Shown here piece after piece: positions 8,854 to 18,108 of a stretch of 64,000 bases of DNA. Position 1 is the first letter of the stretch, and the number at the start of each line of letters is the position of its first letter. The notes beneath the pieces were generated by a model that saw only the letters and a list, made by a program, of their open reading frames with translations, was not told where the DNA came from and did no database searches. The translations under genes were made by a program, and so were the position numbers. Source of the DNA: Candidatus Rifleibacteriota bacterium (GTDB lineage Bacteria > Muiribacteriota > Ozemobacteria > Ozemobacterales > Ozemobacteraceae); assembly GCA_905236675.1 (NCBI GenBank), contig CAJOND010000018.1:1-64000 (forward strand), written 5' to 3'.

Positions 8854-10698
8854 TTATAGGTTTTCCTTGGTATTTTCTTTGCCAATATTAGATATGTTGT
8901 TATTCAGAACTGATTTAGATATTTTTAATATATTATTATTTAGCAATTTTAATTTAAAAACATCTAATATATCCCAATACTCATTATTTATTTTTTCATA
9001 ACTATTTTTTAAAGAATCTGTTTCTTTATCTACAATTTGAAATACTAAGAAAAATGAACAATATTTATCTTTAGTATAATTGACTAGATATTTATAACTA
9101 TCATCTAATCTATCTATTCTTACAGCATTATAACCAAAAGGTGTAAATAAATTCGGATTACTATTAACAATAATATATTGCTGTTTGTCTGGGAAATTTT
9201 TTTCTAAAAATTGGAGACTTGTTTTCATATTCAATAACAATTCATAGTTATTGAAAGCTAAGTTAGCCATTTTAACAGATTTAGGCCAATAAACAAAAAG
9301 AATAAATACAAAAAAAGGAATTAAATAAACTTTTCTTATTTTAAATAAATTTGTTAAATGCTTAATAAAGTAAATTGTCATTATTATAAATAAAGGCAAA
9401 AAAATAATTCCTAATCTCATTATTATGGGACTGGTAAGATCAATCCAGCTATAGATAAACCGAATTAACGCATGTAAAACATAAAAAGAAAAAATAGAAA
9501 TAGATAAAACTAAAAAACTTTTTTTGTCATTCATTCCAAAATAGTTTTCATTATTGTTATTTTCTTCTTTTTTAAACAATATAATAAAACTATTAATTAT
9601 AAACCAAATTATACCCAATACAGCTAAAATACTATAAAGATTAACAATACCGAAAGCATCCTCACCAGAGAAAAAGAAACTAAAAGCCTTTTTTAAATTT
9701 ACTTTCAGCCAATAAAAACCAAAACCTTCGTTCATATTATTTAATTGCCAGTAGTAAGGACTATTGGTTACGACTCTTAACCAAGCAGGAGCAACAAATA
9801 ATAAAGGGTAAACAATAAATTTATAACTTAAATTTTTATATTCATTTTTTGGTAATAAATATGCAAATACAGGCAATGCAATTAATAAAGTCAACACTGA
9901 TTCATAACGACTTTGAGCTAAAAGAGGTATCCAAAGTAAAAATAACTCTCCTTTTTTAGCATCTGGTGATTTAATATATTTATATAAAATAAGAAAGAAA
10001 ATCAAAGAACACATCATATTAAATACTTCAAAACCGCTAGAAGTTGTATAATAAACAAACAATGGGTAAGAAGCCAGACAAAGCATTCCGATTATTCCCC
10101 AGATTCTACCTTCAAAAATCTGAATAAGATAATAAATTAAAAATAAAGATAAAAAACCATTAATAAAATTAAAAATAAAAATATTATTAACTCTATAGCC
10201 AATTAAAGAATGAACTATATACAACAAATAAGAAAAAAAAGCGGGTCTTTTTTCTAATTTTGCTTCTAAAACATCTTTTTGCCCTGAAGGATATTCAAAG
10301 GAAGACATCGTCAAATATGACTCTCTGCTTTGATATAAAGATTGAGAAATAGATAGTATATTAGTTTCATCTGCTAAAACTCGAAAATAAGGCTTACAAA
10401 TATTTGACGCAAAAATCATTAATAAGAACGACAAAACTATAGCTAAAGAATGATATTTACTAAAAGAATAAGTTTTCTTTAAAAAAAATAAAAAATAGAA
10501 TTCTATAGTTTGTGAATTGTCATAAGATAGTATGTCTATTATAGAAGTTATAAACAAAAATAAACTGATTGTTAAAAACCAATATATTGCTTTTTGGTAA
10601 TTAATAATCATAGTAGGTATATCAAAAGCAAAAAAAGCAAACCAAATAGCAACAATACCATTTATTATAAATAAGATAAGTTTAATATTGGGCTTCAT
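8854..10698 (-). CDS. GT-C membrane glycosyltransferase (ArnT/PMT-like), first paralog
   Basis: About 12 membrane segments. First-loop motif RVLADETNILS (about residue 106) and EKRPAFFSYLL match the active-site loops of the GT-C dolichyl/polyprenyl-phosphate-sugar family. It overlaps the preceding YqgF/RuvX-like gene by ATGA, so the two are translationally coupled. It is clearly homologous to the next two genes along the whole length, implying local tandem duplication followed by divergence. Substrate not predictable. Confidence 0.75.
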   Translation of the reverse strand: MKPNIKLILFIINGIVAIWFAFFAFDIPTMIINYQKAIYWFLTISLFLFITSIIDILSYDNSQTIEFYFLFFLKKTYSFSKYHSLAIVLSFLLMIFASNICKPYFRVLADETNILSISQSLYQSRESYLTMSSFEYPSGQKDVLEAKLEKRPAFFSYLLYIVHSLIGYRVNNIFIFNFINGFLSLFLIYYLIQIFEGRIWGIIGMLCLASYPLFVYYTTSSGFEVFNMMCSLIFFLILYKYIKSPDAKKGELFLLWIPLLAQSRYESVLTLLIALPVFAYLLPKNEYKNLSYKFIVYPLLFVAPAWLRVVTNSPYYWQLNNMNEGFGFYWLKVNLKKAFSFFFSGEDAFGIVNLYSILAVLGIIWFIINSFIILFKKEENNNNENYFGMNDKKSFLVLSISIFSFYVLHALIRFIYSWIDLTSPIIMRLGIIFLPLFIIMTIYFIKHLTNLFKIRKVYLIPFFVFILFVYWPKSVKMANLAFNNYELLLNMKTSLQFLEKNFPDKQQYIIVNSNPNLFTPFGYNAVRIDRLDDSYKYLVNYTKDKYCSFFLVFQIVDKETDSLKNSYEKINNEYWDILDVFKLKLLNNNILKISKSVLNNNISNIGKENTKENL

Positions 10699-11144
10699 TT
10701 GTTTTCATTAATTTCATTGGCATTACTCTTTTTAAGATAATTTTCTCCAATTAACAAAGCTGCATAATCATCTATTGGTCTAGGAGGTGACTGCATACTA
10801 ATTGGAATAATCTTCCAGATTCCCTTAGGAGGGTTTTCTTGAAAATAACGAGCTCGAGCCATAAAAGTAGTATTTTTCTCGTCACCAAGTTTTATATCTA
10901 TATTTAATTCCAAACTATTAAAAAGTTTGCACAAAACAGCACTTTTTGTACCATCTCCCATTACTATATACATAGGGGGGTTGGAAGTATCCTTGCAATA
11001 CTTTGCAAAAATTCTGTGCATATCGGCTAAATAACCAATTCCTAAATCGCCATGGGTAAAATCTAAATTAACAACAGCATAACCTACTTTATCTGAACCT
11101 GGATCTATCGCAAAAATCCATTTTTTGTCATCAATATTACTCAT
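10695..11144 (-). CDS. YqgF/RuvX-like RNase H-fold nuclease, cyanobacterial-type variant
   Basis: 149-residue RNase H-fold protein with the acidic residues of the RuvX (YqgF) family: FAIDPGSDKVGYAVV at about 11-25, MGDGT near 61, GDEKNTTFMARARYF near 87, and RPIDDYAALL near 123. Bacterial RuvX is linked to 16S rRNA 5' maturation. The ARARYF, NPPKG and RPIDDY elements are like the divergent form annotated in cyanobacteria rather than E. coli RuvX. It lies three bases after the ADP-ribosylglycohydrolase stop and overlaps a glycosyltransferase by four bases. A Holliday-junction role is an alternative. Confidence 0.75.
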   Translation of the reverse strand: MSNIDDKKWIFAIDPGSDKVGYAVVNLDFTHGDLGIGYLADMHRIFAKYCKDTSNPPMYIVMGDGTKSAVLCKLFNSLELNIDIKLGDEKNTTFMARARYFQENPPKGIWKIIPISMQSPPRPIDDYAALLIGENYLKKSNANEINENK

Positions 11145-11147
11145 TGT

Positions 11148-12098
11148 TTAATTATTTGGTTCAGGAATAGCGATACGATAAATATTGCAAGCAAGTTGTT
11201 TTATTTCTTCATATCCTTCTAATTCATCAAACCATTTTTCAGGAATAGCAGACAAACCAAACCAAGCACCAAACATACCGCCAGCCATAGCTGCTATAGC
11301 ATCTGAATCTCCGCCACAATTGGCTGCACCTATTATCATACTGTCAAAACGACCTTCAGCCCTTAAAAACCAATAAAGAGCGGCGGCAAAAGAATCAACA
11401 CAGTATCCAGTATTACCTATATTGGATATAGCTCTTTTAGAATCTAGCTTCAAAGAATCCTTAACAATTCTTAGTTTTCTTCCCATTTCTATAGCATAAG
11501 GTTGGGCACACTCTATTGCTCTACTGCATATTTTATCAACCGAAAACTCTTCATCGGATAACCCCATACTTATAACAGAAGCAAAAGAAAGTGAGGTTCC
11601 TAAACAACGAGGATCTGTATGACTTAAACGGCAAGATTTATCTATACTGCTTTTCAGCATGGCAGTTGACTTGCTAAAAGCTAAAGCATATGGAAGAGTT
11701 CTGCAAACAGCACAGTTTCCAGCAGATAAAAGACCTGATGTTTCCCAAGGTGCACCTGCAGCAAGTTTCCTACAAGCCGCCATGACAGTATTCCCTGGAA
11801 ATCTCCATTCTGATCTCTTTTTTTGAGAATGAAACCAATCAACAAATTTTTTTTCCAAATCTTTTATGGAAAAACAACCACATTCTGAAAGACTTCTAGC
11901 TATCAAAAGCATTAACTGAGTTTCATCCGAATATTGTCCAGGTAAAAGATGAGACAAAGGATGCGATCTAGAAGCTTTTGTATAATATTTGATTATCTCT
12001 TCACCATCTTCTGGATATCTTATAACATCCTCAAGCGGGGAAGCTAAAGCATCACCAATAGCATAACCAAGCATACTAGCTTGAAATTTTTCAATCAT
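11148..12098 (-). CDS. ADP-ribosylglycohydrolase family protein
   Basis: Cytoplasmic all-helical hydrolase of the DraG/ARH family, which removes ADP-ribose from proteins, nucleic acids or small molecules using two Mg ions. Metal-site motifs visible are GDALASP (about residue 16), SDETQLML (about 57) and GGDSDAIAAMAGGMFGA (about 261). The 316-residue length is typical. A TTG at 12107 extends the frame three codons, but the ATG at 12098 lies in an ATGATTGA overlap with the previous gene and is preferred. No partner ADP-ribosyltransferase is recognisable in the window. The target is unknown. Confidence 0.85.
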   Translation of the reverse strand: MIEKFQASMLGYAIGDALASPLEDVIRYPEDGEEIIKYYTKASRSHPLSHLLPGQYSDETQLMLLIARSLSECGCFSIKDLEKKFVDWFHSQKKRSEWRFPGNTVMAACRKLAAGAPWETSGLLSAGNCAVCRTLPYALAFSKSTAMLKSSIDKSCRLSHTDPRCLGTSLSFASVISMGLSDEEFSVDKICSRAIECAQPYAIEMGRKLRIVKDSLKLDSKRAISNIGNTGYCVDSFAAALYWFLRAEGRFDSMIIGAANCGGDSDAIAAMAGGMFGAWFGLSAIPEKWFDELEGYEEIKQLACNIYRIAIPEPNN

Positions 12099-14283
12099 TA
12101 GAATCAACCTTACCTGCTTGGTTAATAATAGAATCGCGCAAGCGAATTTCTTTTAAATTAAGAAACACACCAGGATTCTTTTCCAAAAAATGATAGAATT
12201 CAAAAACGTCTAATGTATATAAAATAGTATCTTCTACTGCTTTATATGAAAAACGATATCCTCCTCTTCTCATATCCCCATATATTTTAAATAGGAAACT
12301 GCCACGTCCGCCTCTGATAATTTCTTTGTTTTCTCTAAGCAGTGCTACAGAGCCCCTATCAATTAAGAAAAATTTACCTCTTACTCTACCTTGGTGAGCA
12401 AAAATAGTTCCTTCATCTATTATTTCACGACTCATAATCCCCTGTAAATGAGTTCTTTGTGTTGGAGTAAGTGATTTTAAAACAGGAGTATCATCAAACA
12501 ACTGCCAAGTATCAAATTCTCTATTTAGAGCTACAACCTTCATCCGACGAGCAACTTCAGTTCCTCTTATGAAATACAAGAAATCATACTTGTCCATAGA
12601 TAGAACTTTCATTTCGGATTCAGCAACAACATTGGCATTTCTAGGTTTATTCAGAATCATAGAAGTTTCACCAATATAATCATTGTTTGAGTATACTTTG
12701 AAAACTTCGCCATTTCGTTCGACTCTGGCTCTACCACTTACAATCATGAAAAATCTATCACCAATAGCTCCTTCTTTAATCAGAAAATCACCAGGATTAT
12801 AGTGTTCAACTTTAATAAGGGTCAAGAATTCTCTTGCTTTGTCAATAGATAAATCAGAGAACAAATCAATATGGCTTAAAACATCTAAATATTCAAGAGC
12901 CTCATTTGAAGGAGGTGGAGCAACAGGTATGACTATAGATGCTTCTCTTCCATCAGGAGCTTTCTTTAAGCCTGAATCTTTTGGTATCTTGGTATCGCTT
13001 AAATGCATCAAATACATGCGTTTCTTTACAGAGTCAGGTAAATCTATAAGGTTTTGCATAGGAGTATGCAGAGGTGGCATTCCAGCTTCATGGAATATTA
13101 CAGTATGATGCCAAGGGAAATTTTGAAGTTCAATCATTCGGAAACGATTAATGTCACCACGTTCATATAGCTTTTTAAAGAATTTAGGATCATACATTGA
13201 ATCAGAAGAATTAACAAAACTCTTGCCTTGAAAATAAACTTCAAAACCAATAGTTGGTATGGAATGAAGGGTATAGAAGAATCTAAATTCACCACCATTT
13301 ATCCTTATAGGAACTTGCAAATTAATAGGATGGAATTTAAACAAGTTCATAAAAGTATTACGAGTAAGACCTGTTAATGGTTGATACTTCCTAATGAAGC
13401 TTTCCATTACTGTTTCGGTAGTATATAAATTAATCTTCTTTTCTTCTAATAATTTCTGAAGTATGCCTGAATCATGATCTGCATGACAATGACTTAAAAT
13501 ACAATCGTCTATAAGTCTTGGATTAATATCCATAGTTTTAAGCCATTTTGTGGAATCAACAGGAGGATCTACTAAAATTCCCCGTTTATTAATCCAAAGA
13601 ATAAAACCACTAGTCAGTTCCTTGGTATCAAAGCCAGAACCAGAACCAATAACAGTCAAACCAAACAAAGGTGGTTCAAAGGGTTTTGTGGAATAAACAT
13701 CTGGAACATTAGCACCGAAAGAAATATCTAAAGGAACTTCAGCAAGAACTTCTTTACCATCGACAACTCGAAGAACATCTTTGGTTCTTTCCAAAGCCAT
13801 GTTACCAAAAGGAACACGATTATTTGGACCCCAAGAAACAGGAATAATCATGTCTGACAGTTCGGCTTTACGTTTGCCCGACAGACCATCAGCACGCAAG
13901 TATTCCATTTCTGCTCTAAGATTTGGAATTAGATCTCTATTTATGCCATAAGGAAATTCTCTAACAAGATTAATTACTTCAGGCCCCAATAAAGCTTCTC
14001 TCACAACATGCTGACAAGTTTTTAACTGGTGATCAAAACCTATAATGTGAACAGGTCTTCTCTTTATAAAGAAATTATAGTAAGTAGGGAATTCAAAATC
14101 AGCCAAAGAAACACCACGTTCCACAGAAAAAATCTTATTGGGAACGACAAATGTATCTGACACTTCGCCTAGAATACTCATTGAATCTTTGATTGTTTCT
14201 GGAGGAGCACCTATTTGAAGACAACCACAAGGTGTCTTAATAATATAACCGCCTCGAGATAAACTAATCACTTCCAATGACAT
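12091..14283 (-). CDS. Metallo-beta-lactamase-fold hydrolase with two cyclic-nucleotide-binding domains
   Basis: 730-residue probable cytoplasmic sensor-enzyme. An N-terminal domain of about 200 residues has no obvious family. An MBL-fold domain follows, with the metal motif HCHADHDSG near residue 265. A cNMP-binding domain (about 480-590) contains GDFLIKEGAIGDRFF and the phosphate-binding cassette GETSMILNKPRNANV. A second, more degenerate cNMP-like domain (about 605-720) has EIIDEGTIFAHQGR but no proper cassette. The layout suggests a phosphodiesterase or other phosphohydrolase gated by cAMP/cGMP. It heads a tight leftward run into ADP-ribosylglycohydrolase and the YqgF-like gene, with AGGTGG before the ATG. 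Substrate is inferred, not shown. Confidence 0.8.
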   Translation of the reverse strand: MSLEVISLSRGGYIIKTPCGCLQIGAPPETIKDSMSILGEVSDTFVVPNKIFSVERGVSLADFEFPTYYNFFIKRRPVHIIGFDHQLKTCQHVVREALLGPEVINLVREFPYGINRDLIPNLRAEMEYLRADGLSGKRKAELSDMIIPVSWGPNNRVPFGNMALERTKDVLRVVDGKEVLAEVPLDISFGANVPDVYSTKPFEPPLFGLTVIGSGSGFDTKELTSGFILWINKRGILVDPPVDSTKWLKTMDINPRLIDDCILSHCHADHDSGILQKLLEEKKINLYTTETVMESFIRKYQPLTGLTRNTFMNLFKFHPINLQVPIRINGGEFRFFYTLHSIPTIGFEVYFQGKSFVNSSDSMYDPKFFKKLYERGDINRFRMIELQNFPWHHTVIFHEAGMPPLHTPMQNLIDLPDSVKKRMYLMHLSDTKIPKDSGLKKAPDGREASIVIPVAPPPSNEALEYLDVLSHIDLFSDLSIDKAREFLTLIKVEHYNPGDFLIKEGAIGDRFFMIVSGRARVERNGEVFKVYSNNDYIGETSMILNKPRNANVVAESEMKVLSMDKYDFLYFIRGTEVARRMKVVALNREFDTWQLFDDTPVLKSLTPTQRTHLQGIMSREIIDEGTIFAHQGRVRGKFFLIDRGSVALLRENKEIIRGGRGSFLFKIYGDMRRGGYRFSYKAVEDTILYTLDVFEFYHFLEKNPGVFLNLKEIRLRDSIINQAGKVDSND

Positions 14284-14484
14284 AATATACCACCTACTAA
14301 TTCCTTTATAAAAAGATAATCAAAACAGTAGAATAATGCAAGTAAATTATAATAAACACAAAGATTTTCTTTCATTTATTTTATTATCTTTCTACAAAAA
14401 ACACTTAATAAAAAGACAAAGGTATAATAATTCTCTCTAGCAAGATTGAAAGTTAAATTATTACTATGATAAAATATTAATACT

Positions 14485-15081
14485 ATGCCAGATACAAACC
14501 AACAAACAAATCAACAAGAAAAAAACAATACAAATAACAGCAACAACAATAAAGTAAATCAAAATACTTCAACAACAGATAATTCTACTGAAAAAAAAGA
14601 AACAGAATCTGCTGAAAAAAAAGAACCAGAACCAACTTTAGCAGAAGACTACGAAAATCTAAAACAGATGCATCTGCTTAGAAACGTAATGATAAGAATG
14701 CAATATGGAAGATACCCCAATAAGAAAATAGACAGCATTCTAAAAAGAAGAATGGATTTAGATGAATCAAAATATCAGGGAACTCATATTGTCAGAATTA
14801 TTATTTCAATAATGGCTTCTTTTTTTATTTGTACAATTATATATATTGTTATATGGTTAATTGCGAGCTCAATGAATCTAAATGATTTAAAAGAAACTTC
14901 CTCTTTGGTAATTTCGTTATTTTTCCTGTGTAGTTGCGGATTTTTAATATTTAACAATATATCTGTACCTGATGAAAAAAAATTAAAAGAAGCTATAAAT
15001 GAGCGAATGAATGAAATAGAAAATGAACTAAAAAAAGAGAAAAAAGAAAATGACACAAATAAGTCAGAAAAACAAAGTTAA
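14485..15081 (+). CDS. Small membrane protein with Asn/Gln-rich head and charged tail
   Basis: 198 residues, family not recognised. Residues 1-50 are low-complexity Asn/Gln/Thr/Ser then Glu/Lys, the middle (60-95) is a conserved-looking basic segment with RYPNKKIDSILKRRM, two membrane helices lie at about 103-128 and 138-157, and the tail is a Lys/Glu-rich likely coiled coil. The stop overlaps the endonuclease III gene by 32 bases, so the two are probably one transcript. A possible promoter upstream has TTGAAA at 14446 and TAAAAT at 14470, which would give an almost leaderless mRNA. Confidence 0.6.
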   Translation: MPDTNQQTNQQEKNNTNNSNNNKVNQNTSTTDNSTEKKETESAEKKEPEPTLAEDYENLKQMHLLRNVMIRMQYGRYPNKKIDSILKRRMDLDESKYQGTHIVRIIISIMASFFICTIIYIVIWLIASSMNLNDLKETSSLVISLFFLCSCGFLIFNNISVPDEKKLKEAINERMNEIENELKKEKKENDTNKSEKQS

Positions 15082-15694
15082 GCAGATAATCAATCTGCTA
15101 AGTGAAAAATATCCTTCTCCCAAATGCGCACTAGATCATAAAAATCCTTGGCAATTGCTTGTAGCAACTATTTTATCTGCCCAATGCACAGACAAAAGAG
15201 TTAATATGATTACTCCTAATTTATTTAAAAAATATACAACAGTTGAATCTTTTGCAAAAGCAAACATAAAAGAATTAGAAGAAATAATTCATTCTGCTGG
15301 TTTCTACCATAATAAAGCAAAAAATATAATAAGCTGTGCAACAGAACTTTTAAATAAATTTAATGGAATATTGCCACAAACCTTAGATGAGCTAACAAAA
15401 TTGCCTGGAGTAGGAAGAAAAACAGGTAGCGTATTACTTGGTAGTGCATTTGGTAAAGCTGAAGGCATTGTAGTAGATACACATGTTTCTAGATTGTCAA
15501 AAATAATAGGTTTAACCCAAAATACTGATCCAGAAAAAATAGAAAAAGATTTAATGAAAATAGTAGATAAAAAAAATTGGATAAATTTTTCTCATTGGCT
15601 GATTTTACACGGCAGAGAAACTTGTATCGCAAGACGACCCAAATGTGATAACTGCATAATAAATCATCTCTGCGAAAGTTTTTGCAAAAACTAG
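15050..15694 (+). CDS. nth: Endonuclease III (DNA glycosylase/AP lyase)
   Basis: Base-excision repair enzyme that removes oxidised pyrimidines and cleaves the abasic site. The helix-hairpin-helix LPGVGRKTGSVLLG (about 118-131) includes the catalytic Lys, VDTHVSRLSKI (about 142) the catalytic Asp. The C-terminus has the 4Fe-4S ligands C-x6-C-x2-C-x5-C (about residues 192-208). Length 214 is standard. It starts inside the 3' end of the preceding membrane-protein gene and ends at a bidirectional terminator facing rplL. Confidence 0.95.
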   Translation: MTQISQKNKVKQIINLLSEKYPSPKCALDHKNPWQLLVATILSAQCTDKRVNMITPNLFKKYTTVESFAKANIKELEEIIHSAGFYHNKAKNIISCATELLNKFNGILPQTLDELTKLPGVGRKTGSVLLGSAFGKAEGIVVDTHVSRLSKIIGLTQNTDPEKIEKDLMKIVDKKNWINFSHWLILHGRETCIARRPKCDNCIINHLCESFCKN

Positions 15695-15742
15695 ATAAAC
15701 AATAAAACCAACTCACACCCAAAACCTATAAAACCTAAAAAT

Positions 15743-15774
15743 AAAAAAGCCTCGCAATAATGTGAGGCTTTTTT
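15743..15774. terminator. Bidirectional terminator between nth and rplL
   Basis: AAAAAAGCCTCGCA, four-base loop ATAA, then TGTGAGGCTTTTTT: a strong stem (one wobble) flanked by A6 and T6. It closes both the rightward nth transcript and the leftward ribosomal operon, so rpoBC does not follow rplL here. Confidence 0.9.
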
Positions 15775-15785
15775 ATTAGCATAAA

Positions 15786-16148
15786 TTACTTCAAAGAAAC
15801 CTTTGCACCAGCATCTTCAAGTTTCTTCTTCATAGCTTCAGCATCAGCTTTGCTCAAACCTTCTTTAACGGTCTTAGGAACGCCGTCAACAAGATCCTTA
15901 GCTTCTTTGAGACCAAGGCCAGTCAATTCACGAACAGCCTTAATAACGTTAATCTTGTTAGTACCATTGCTTTCAAGAACAACATCAAATTCGTCTTTTT
16001 CAGCAGCAGCGGCAGCGGGACCAGCGGCAGCAACCATAACAGGTGCATTAGCAGTAACATCAAATTTTTCTTCAATAGCTTTAACTAAATCAGAAAGTTC
16101 AAGAACGGTCATCTTTTCGATGGCTTCGAGAATCTGGTCTTTATTCAT
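15786..16148 (-). CDS. rplL: 50S ribosomal protein L7/L12 (bL12)
   Basis: 120 residues. N-terminal dimerisation helix ([19 protein letters not shown]), Ala-rich hinge, and a C-terminal factor-binding domain containing [16 protein letters not shown]. It forms the ribosomal stalk that recruits EF-Tu and EF-G. It follows rplJ by 42 bases with AAGGAG upstream, the last gene of the cluster before the terminator. Confidence 0.97.
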   Translation of the reverse strand: MNKDQILEAIEKMTVLELSDLVKAIEEKFDVTANAPVMVAAAGPAAAAAEKDEFDVVLESNGTNKINVIKAVRELTGLGLKEAKDLVDGVPKTVKEGLSKADAEAMKKKLEDAGAKVSLK

Positions 16149-16190
16149 TGTAAAAACTCCTTTTAATCAAGTTAGTAATAAAAATAGTAA

Positions 16191-16703
16191 TTATGCAGCA
16201 GGTGCTTCGGCTGCAGCTTCTTCTCTCTTCTTGCGAAGAGCATCGATAACACATGCAAACTTGCGAATTGGACCTTGAACTGCAGAAGCAAGCATTGTAA
16301 ATAATTCTTTCTTGCCAGGTATTTTGGATAATGCAGTAAGTTTTGCAACATCAAGAACTTCACCATCCATAAAGCCTGCCTTAAAAGTGAATTTCTTAGC
16401 CTTATCAGCAAAAGCAAACAAAGCTTTTACTGGAGCAATTGGATCTTCATAACCAAAAGTAACAGCAGTGTTACCTTTAACAGATTTTTCCAATTCGACC
16501 ATTGGAGTATCATGGAAAGCACGGCAGAGAAGAGTATTCTTTACAACACGAATTTCAGAACCAGTTTCACGAACTGATTTTCTGAGAGCTGTCATATCAG
16601 AAACCTGAACACCTTCACAGTTAGCCAAAACAACAACTTGAGCTTTAGCTATCTTATCCTGAAATGCTTTTACATAAGCTTCTTTTTTAGATAAATCTTT
16701 CAT
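16191..16703 (-). CDS. rplJ: 50S ribosomal protein L10 (uL10)
   Basis: 170 residues; anchors L7/L12 to the ribosome and, in complex with L12, binds its own mRNA leader to control this operon. The N-terminus MKDLSKKEAYVKAFQDKI and KNTLLCRAFHDT are typical. The frame stays open upstream to 16751, but ATG at 16703 follows GGAGGAGGTGAAGAC and gives the family length. The C-terminal Glu/Ala-rich tail is the L12-binding helix. Confidence 0.97.
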   Translation of the reverse strand: MKDLSKKEAYVKAFQDKIAKAQVVVLANCEGVQVSDMTALRKSVRETGSEIRVVKNTLLCRAFHDTPMVELEKSVKGNTAVTFGYEDPIAPVKALFAFADKAKKFTFKAGFMDGEVLDVAKLTALSKIPGKKELFTMLASAVQGPIRKFACVIDALRKKREEAAAEAPAA

Positions 16704-16731
16704 GTCTTCACCTCCTCCTTTTTTGAGGAAT

Positions 16732-16769
16732 AAAAAAACCGTCTTCGGCACGAGACCAAAAACGGTTTT
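16732..16769 (-). terminator. Attenuator hairpin upstream of rplJ
   Basis: On the minus strand AAAACCGT, a loop region containing GGTCTCGTGCCG, then ACGGTTTTTTT. This is an intrinsic terminator placed between the L10 leader and the rplJ Shine-Dalgarno. GTCTCG in the loop can pair with CGAGAC at the end of the L10 leader, suggesting mutually exclusive structures. Confidence 0.75.
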
Positions 16770-16858
16770 ATATTGCTATATATTCAACACATTTTATAGT
16801 CTCGGCAGGGAGGTTCTTTTTTGGAACCAATTAATTGAGACCTGCGGTCTTAGACTAG
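16770..16858 (-). ncRNA. Ribosomal protein L10 leader (autoregulatory mRNA structure)
   Basis: Lies between rplA and rplJ. On the minus strand GACCGCAGGTCTC is followed by hairpin GGTTC-CAAAAAA-GAACC and then CTCCCTGCCGAGAC, the arrangement of the L10-leader RNA bound by L10-L12. It is followed at once by an intrinsic terminator, so control is probably by premature termination as well as, or instead of, translation block. Edges are approximate. Confidence 0.75.
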
Positions 16859-16875
16859 TTAAATCAAAAACGAAA

Positions 16876-17583
16876 TCATTTATCTGATTCAGTCTTTGCT
16901 TCGCTTAAATCTAAATCGTAACCAGGACCCATAGTGGAACTAAGAGTTACGCCTTTGATATAAGTACCCTTTGCTCCAGATGGCTTAGCTTTATTAATCG
17001 CTTGAAAGAAGGCTAGGAAATTTTCTTTTAGCTTTTTAGCTTCAAAAGAAGCTTTTCCTATTGACGAATGAATGATACCTGCTTTTTCAACACGATACTG
17101 AAGCTTACCAGCTTTCAATTCGGTTATTACTTTTGCAACATCCATAGTAACAGTACCAACTTTTGGATTTGGCATTAAGTTACGAGGACCAAGGATTCTA
17201 CCTAGTTTACCAACATATCTCATCATATCTGGTGTTGCAACAGCAGCATCAAAATCAGTCCAGCCTCCTTCGATTTTGGCTACTAAATCTTCTGAGCCAA
17301 CGAAGTCTGCTCCAGCTGCCTGTGCTTCCTGAGCCTTTGGACCAGCGGCGAATACAACTACACGAGTGGTTTTACCAGTTCCGTGAGGTAACACACAGCT
17401 ACCACGCAACTGTTGATCAGCATATTTAGGATCAAGACCAGTGCGAACAGCTACATCGATGGATTCATCAAATTTAGCAGTGGCAGTCTTTTTAACTCTT
17501 TCAAAAGCTTCATCCAAGCTATATTGTTTAAGATGAACTAAGTCTTTTTTTGTTTCGTTAAATCTTCTAGAGTGTTTCGGCAT
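16876..17583 (-). CDS. rplA: 50S ribosomal protein L1 (uL1)
   Basis: 235 residues, standard length. [13 protein letters not shown] at the start, the [21 protein letters not shown] segment and [18 protein letters not shown] are L1 hallmarks. It binds 23S rRNA at the E-site stalk and in many bacteria represses the rplKA mRNA. It sits 53 bases downstream of rplK and is followed by the L10 leader. Confidence 0.97.
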   Translation of the reverse strand: MPKHSRRFNETKKDLVHLKQYSLDEAFERVKKTATAKFDESIDVAVRTGLDPKYADQQLRGSCVLPHGTGKTTRVVVFAAGPKAQEAQAAGADFVGSEDLVAKIEGGWTDFDAAVATPDMMRYVGKLGRILGPRNLMPNPKVGTVTMDVAKVITELKAGKLQYRVEKAGIIHSSIGKASFEAKKLKENFLAFFQAINKAKPSGAKGTYIKGVTLSSTMGPGYDLDLSEAKTESDK

Positions 17584-17636
17584 AATTTTCTTCCTCCTTT
17601 CTTTGAGGATTCAATACTTTACCACAAAGGCAACTA

Positions 17637-18062
17637 TTAGTCAACTACTTCCATGCCCATGCTACGAGCAGTACCTTTAACTACATTCATAGCAGCTTCA
17701 AGAGATGCAGCAGTTAAATCTGGCATCTTCTTTTCAGCAATTTCTTTAATCTGAGCCATAGTAACTTTACCGACTTTGGTACGACCAGGAGTCTGGTTGC
17801 CTTTTGGAATTCCAGCTGCTTTCTTAAGTAAGAATGCTACAGGCGGAGTCTTGGTGATGAAGGTATAAGATCTGTCTGCATAAACAGAAATTTCAACCGG
17901 AATTATTGCATCGCCTTCTTTAGCCGTCTTATAGTTAAAGTTCTTACAAAAGTCCATGATGTTAACACCATGTTGACCAAGAGCTGGACCAACTGGTGGA
18001 GCCGGATTTGCTTTACCGGCAGGAATCTGCAATTTAACAACAGCTACTAATTTCTTGGCCAT
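17637..18062 (-). CDS. rplK: 50S ribosomal protein L11 (uL11)
   Basis: 141 residues. [20 protein letters not shown] at the N-terminus and [13 protein letters not shown] with [11 protein letters not shown] are diagnostic. It binds the GTPase-associated region of 23S rRNA. AAGGAG lies upstream of the ATG. Gene order nusG-rplK-rplA is the ancestral one. Confidence 0.97.
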   Translation of the reverse strand: MAKKLVAVVKLQIPAGKANPAPPVGPALGQHGVNIMDFCKNFNYKTAKEGDAIIPVEISVYADRSYTFITKTPPVAFLLKKAAGIPKGNQTPGRTKVGKVTMAQIKEIAEKKMPDLTAASLEAAMNVVKGTARSMGMEVVD

Positions 18063-18108
18063 AATATTTAAAACTCCTTAACTAAGAACGATGTCTTTTC
18101 ATTTGTTA

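Noticed and set aside
8849-8885. Overlap of two GT-C genes suggesting a frameshift
   Set aside because: Using ATG 8849 removes the overlap and fits the ribosome site and topology.
10695-14283. Complete ADP-ribosylation toxin-antitoxin or defence system
   Set aside because: No ADP-ribosyltransferase, toxin or effector partner is encoded next to it.
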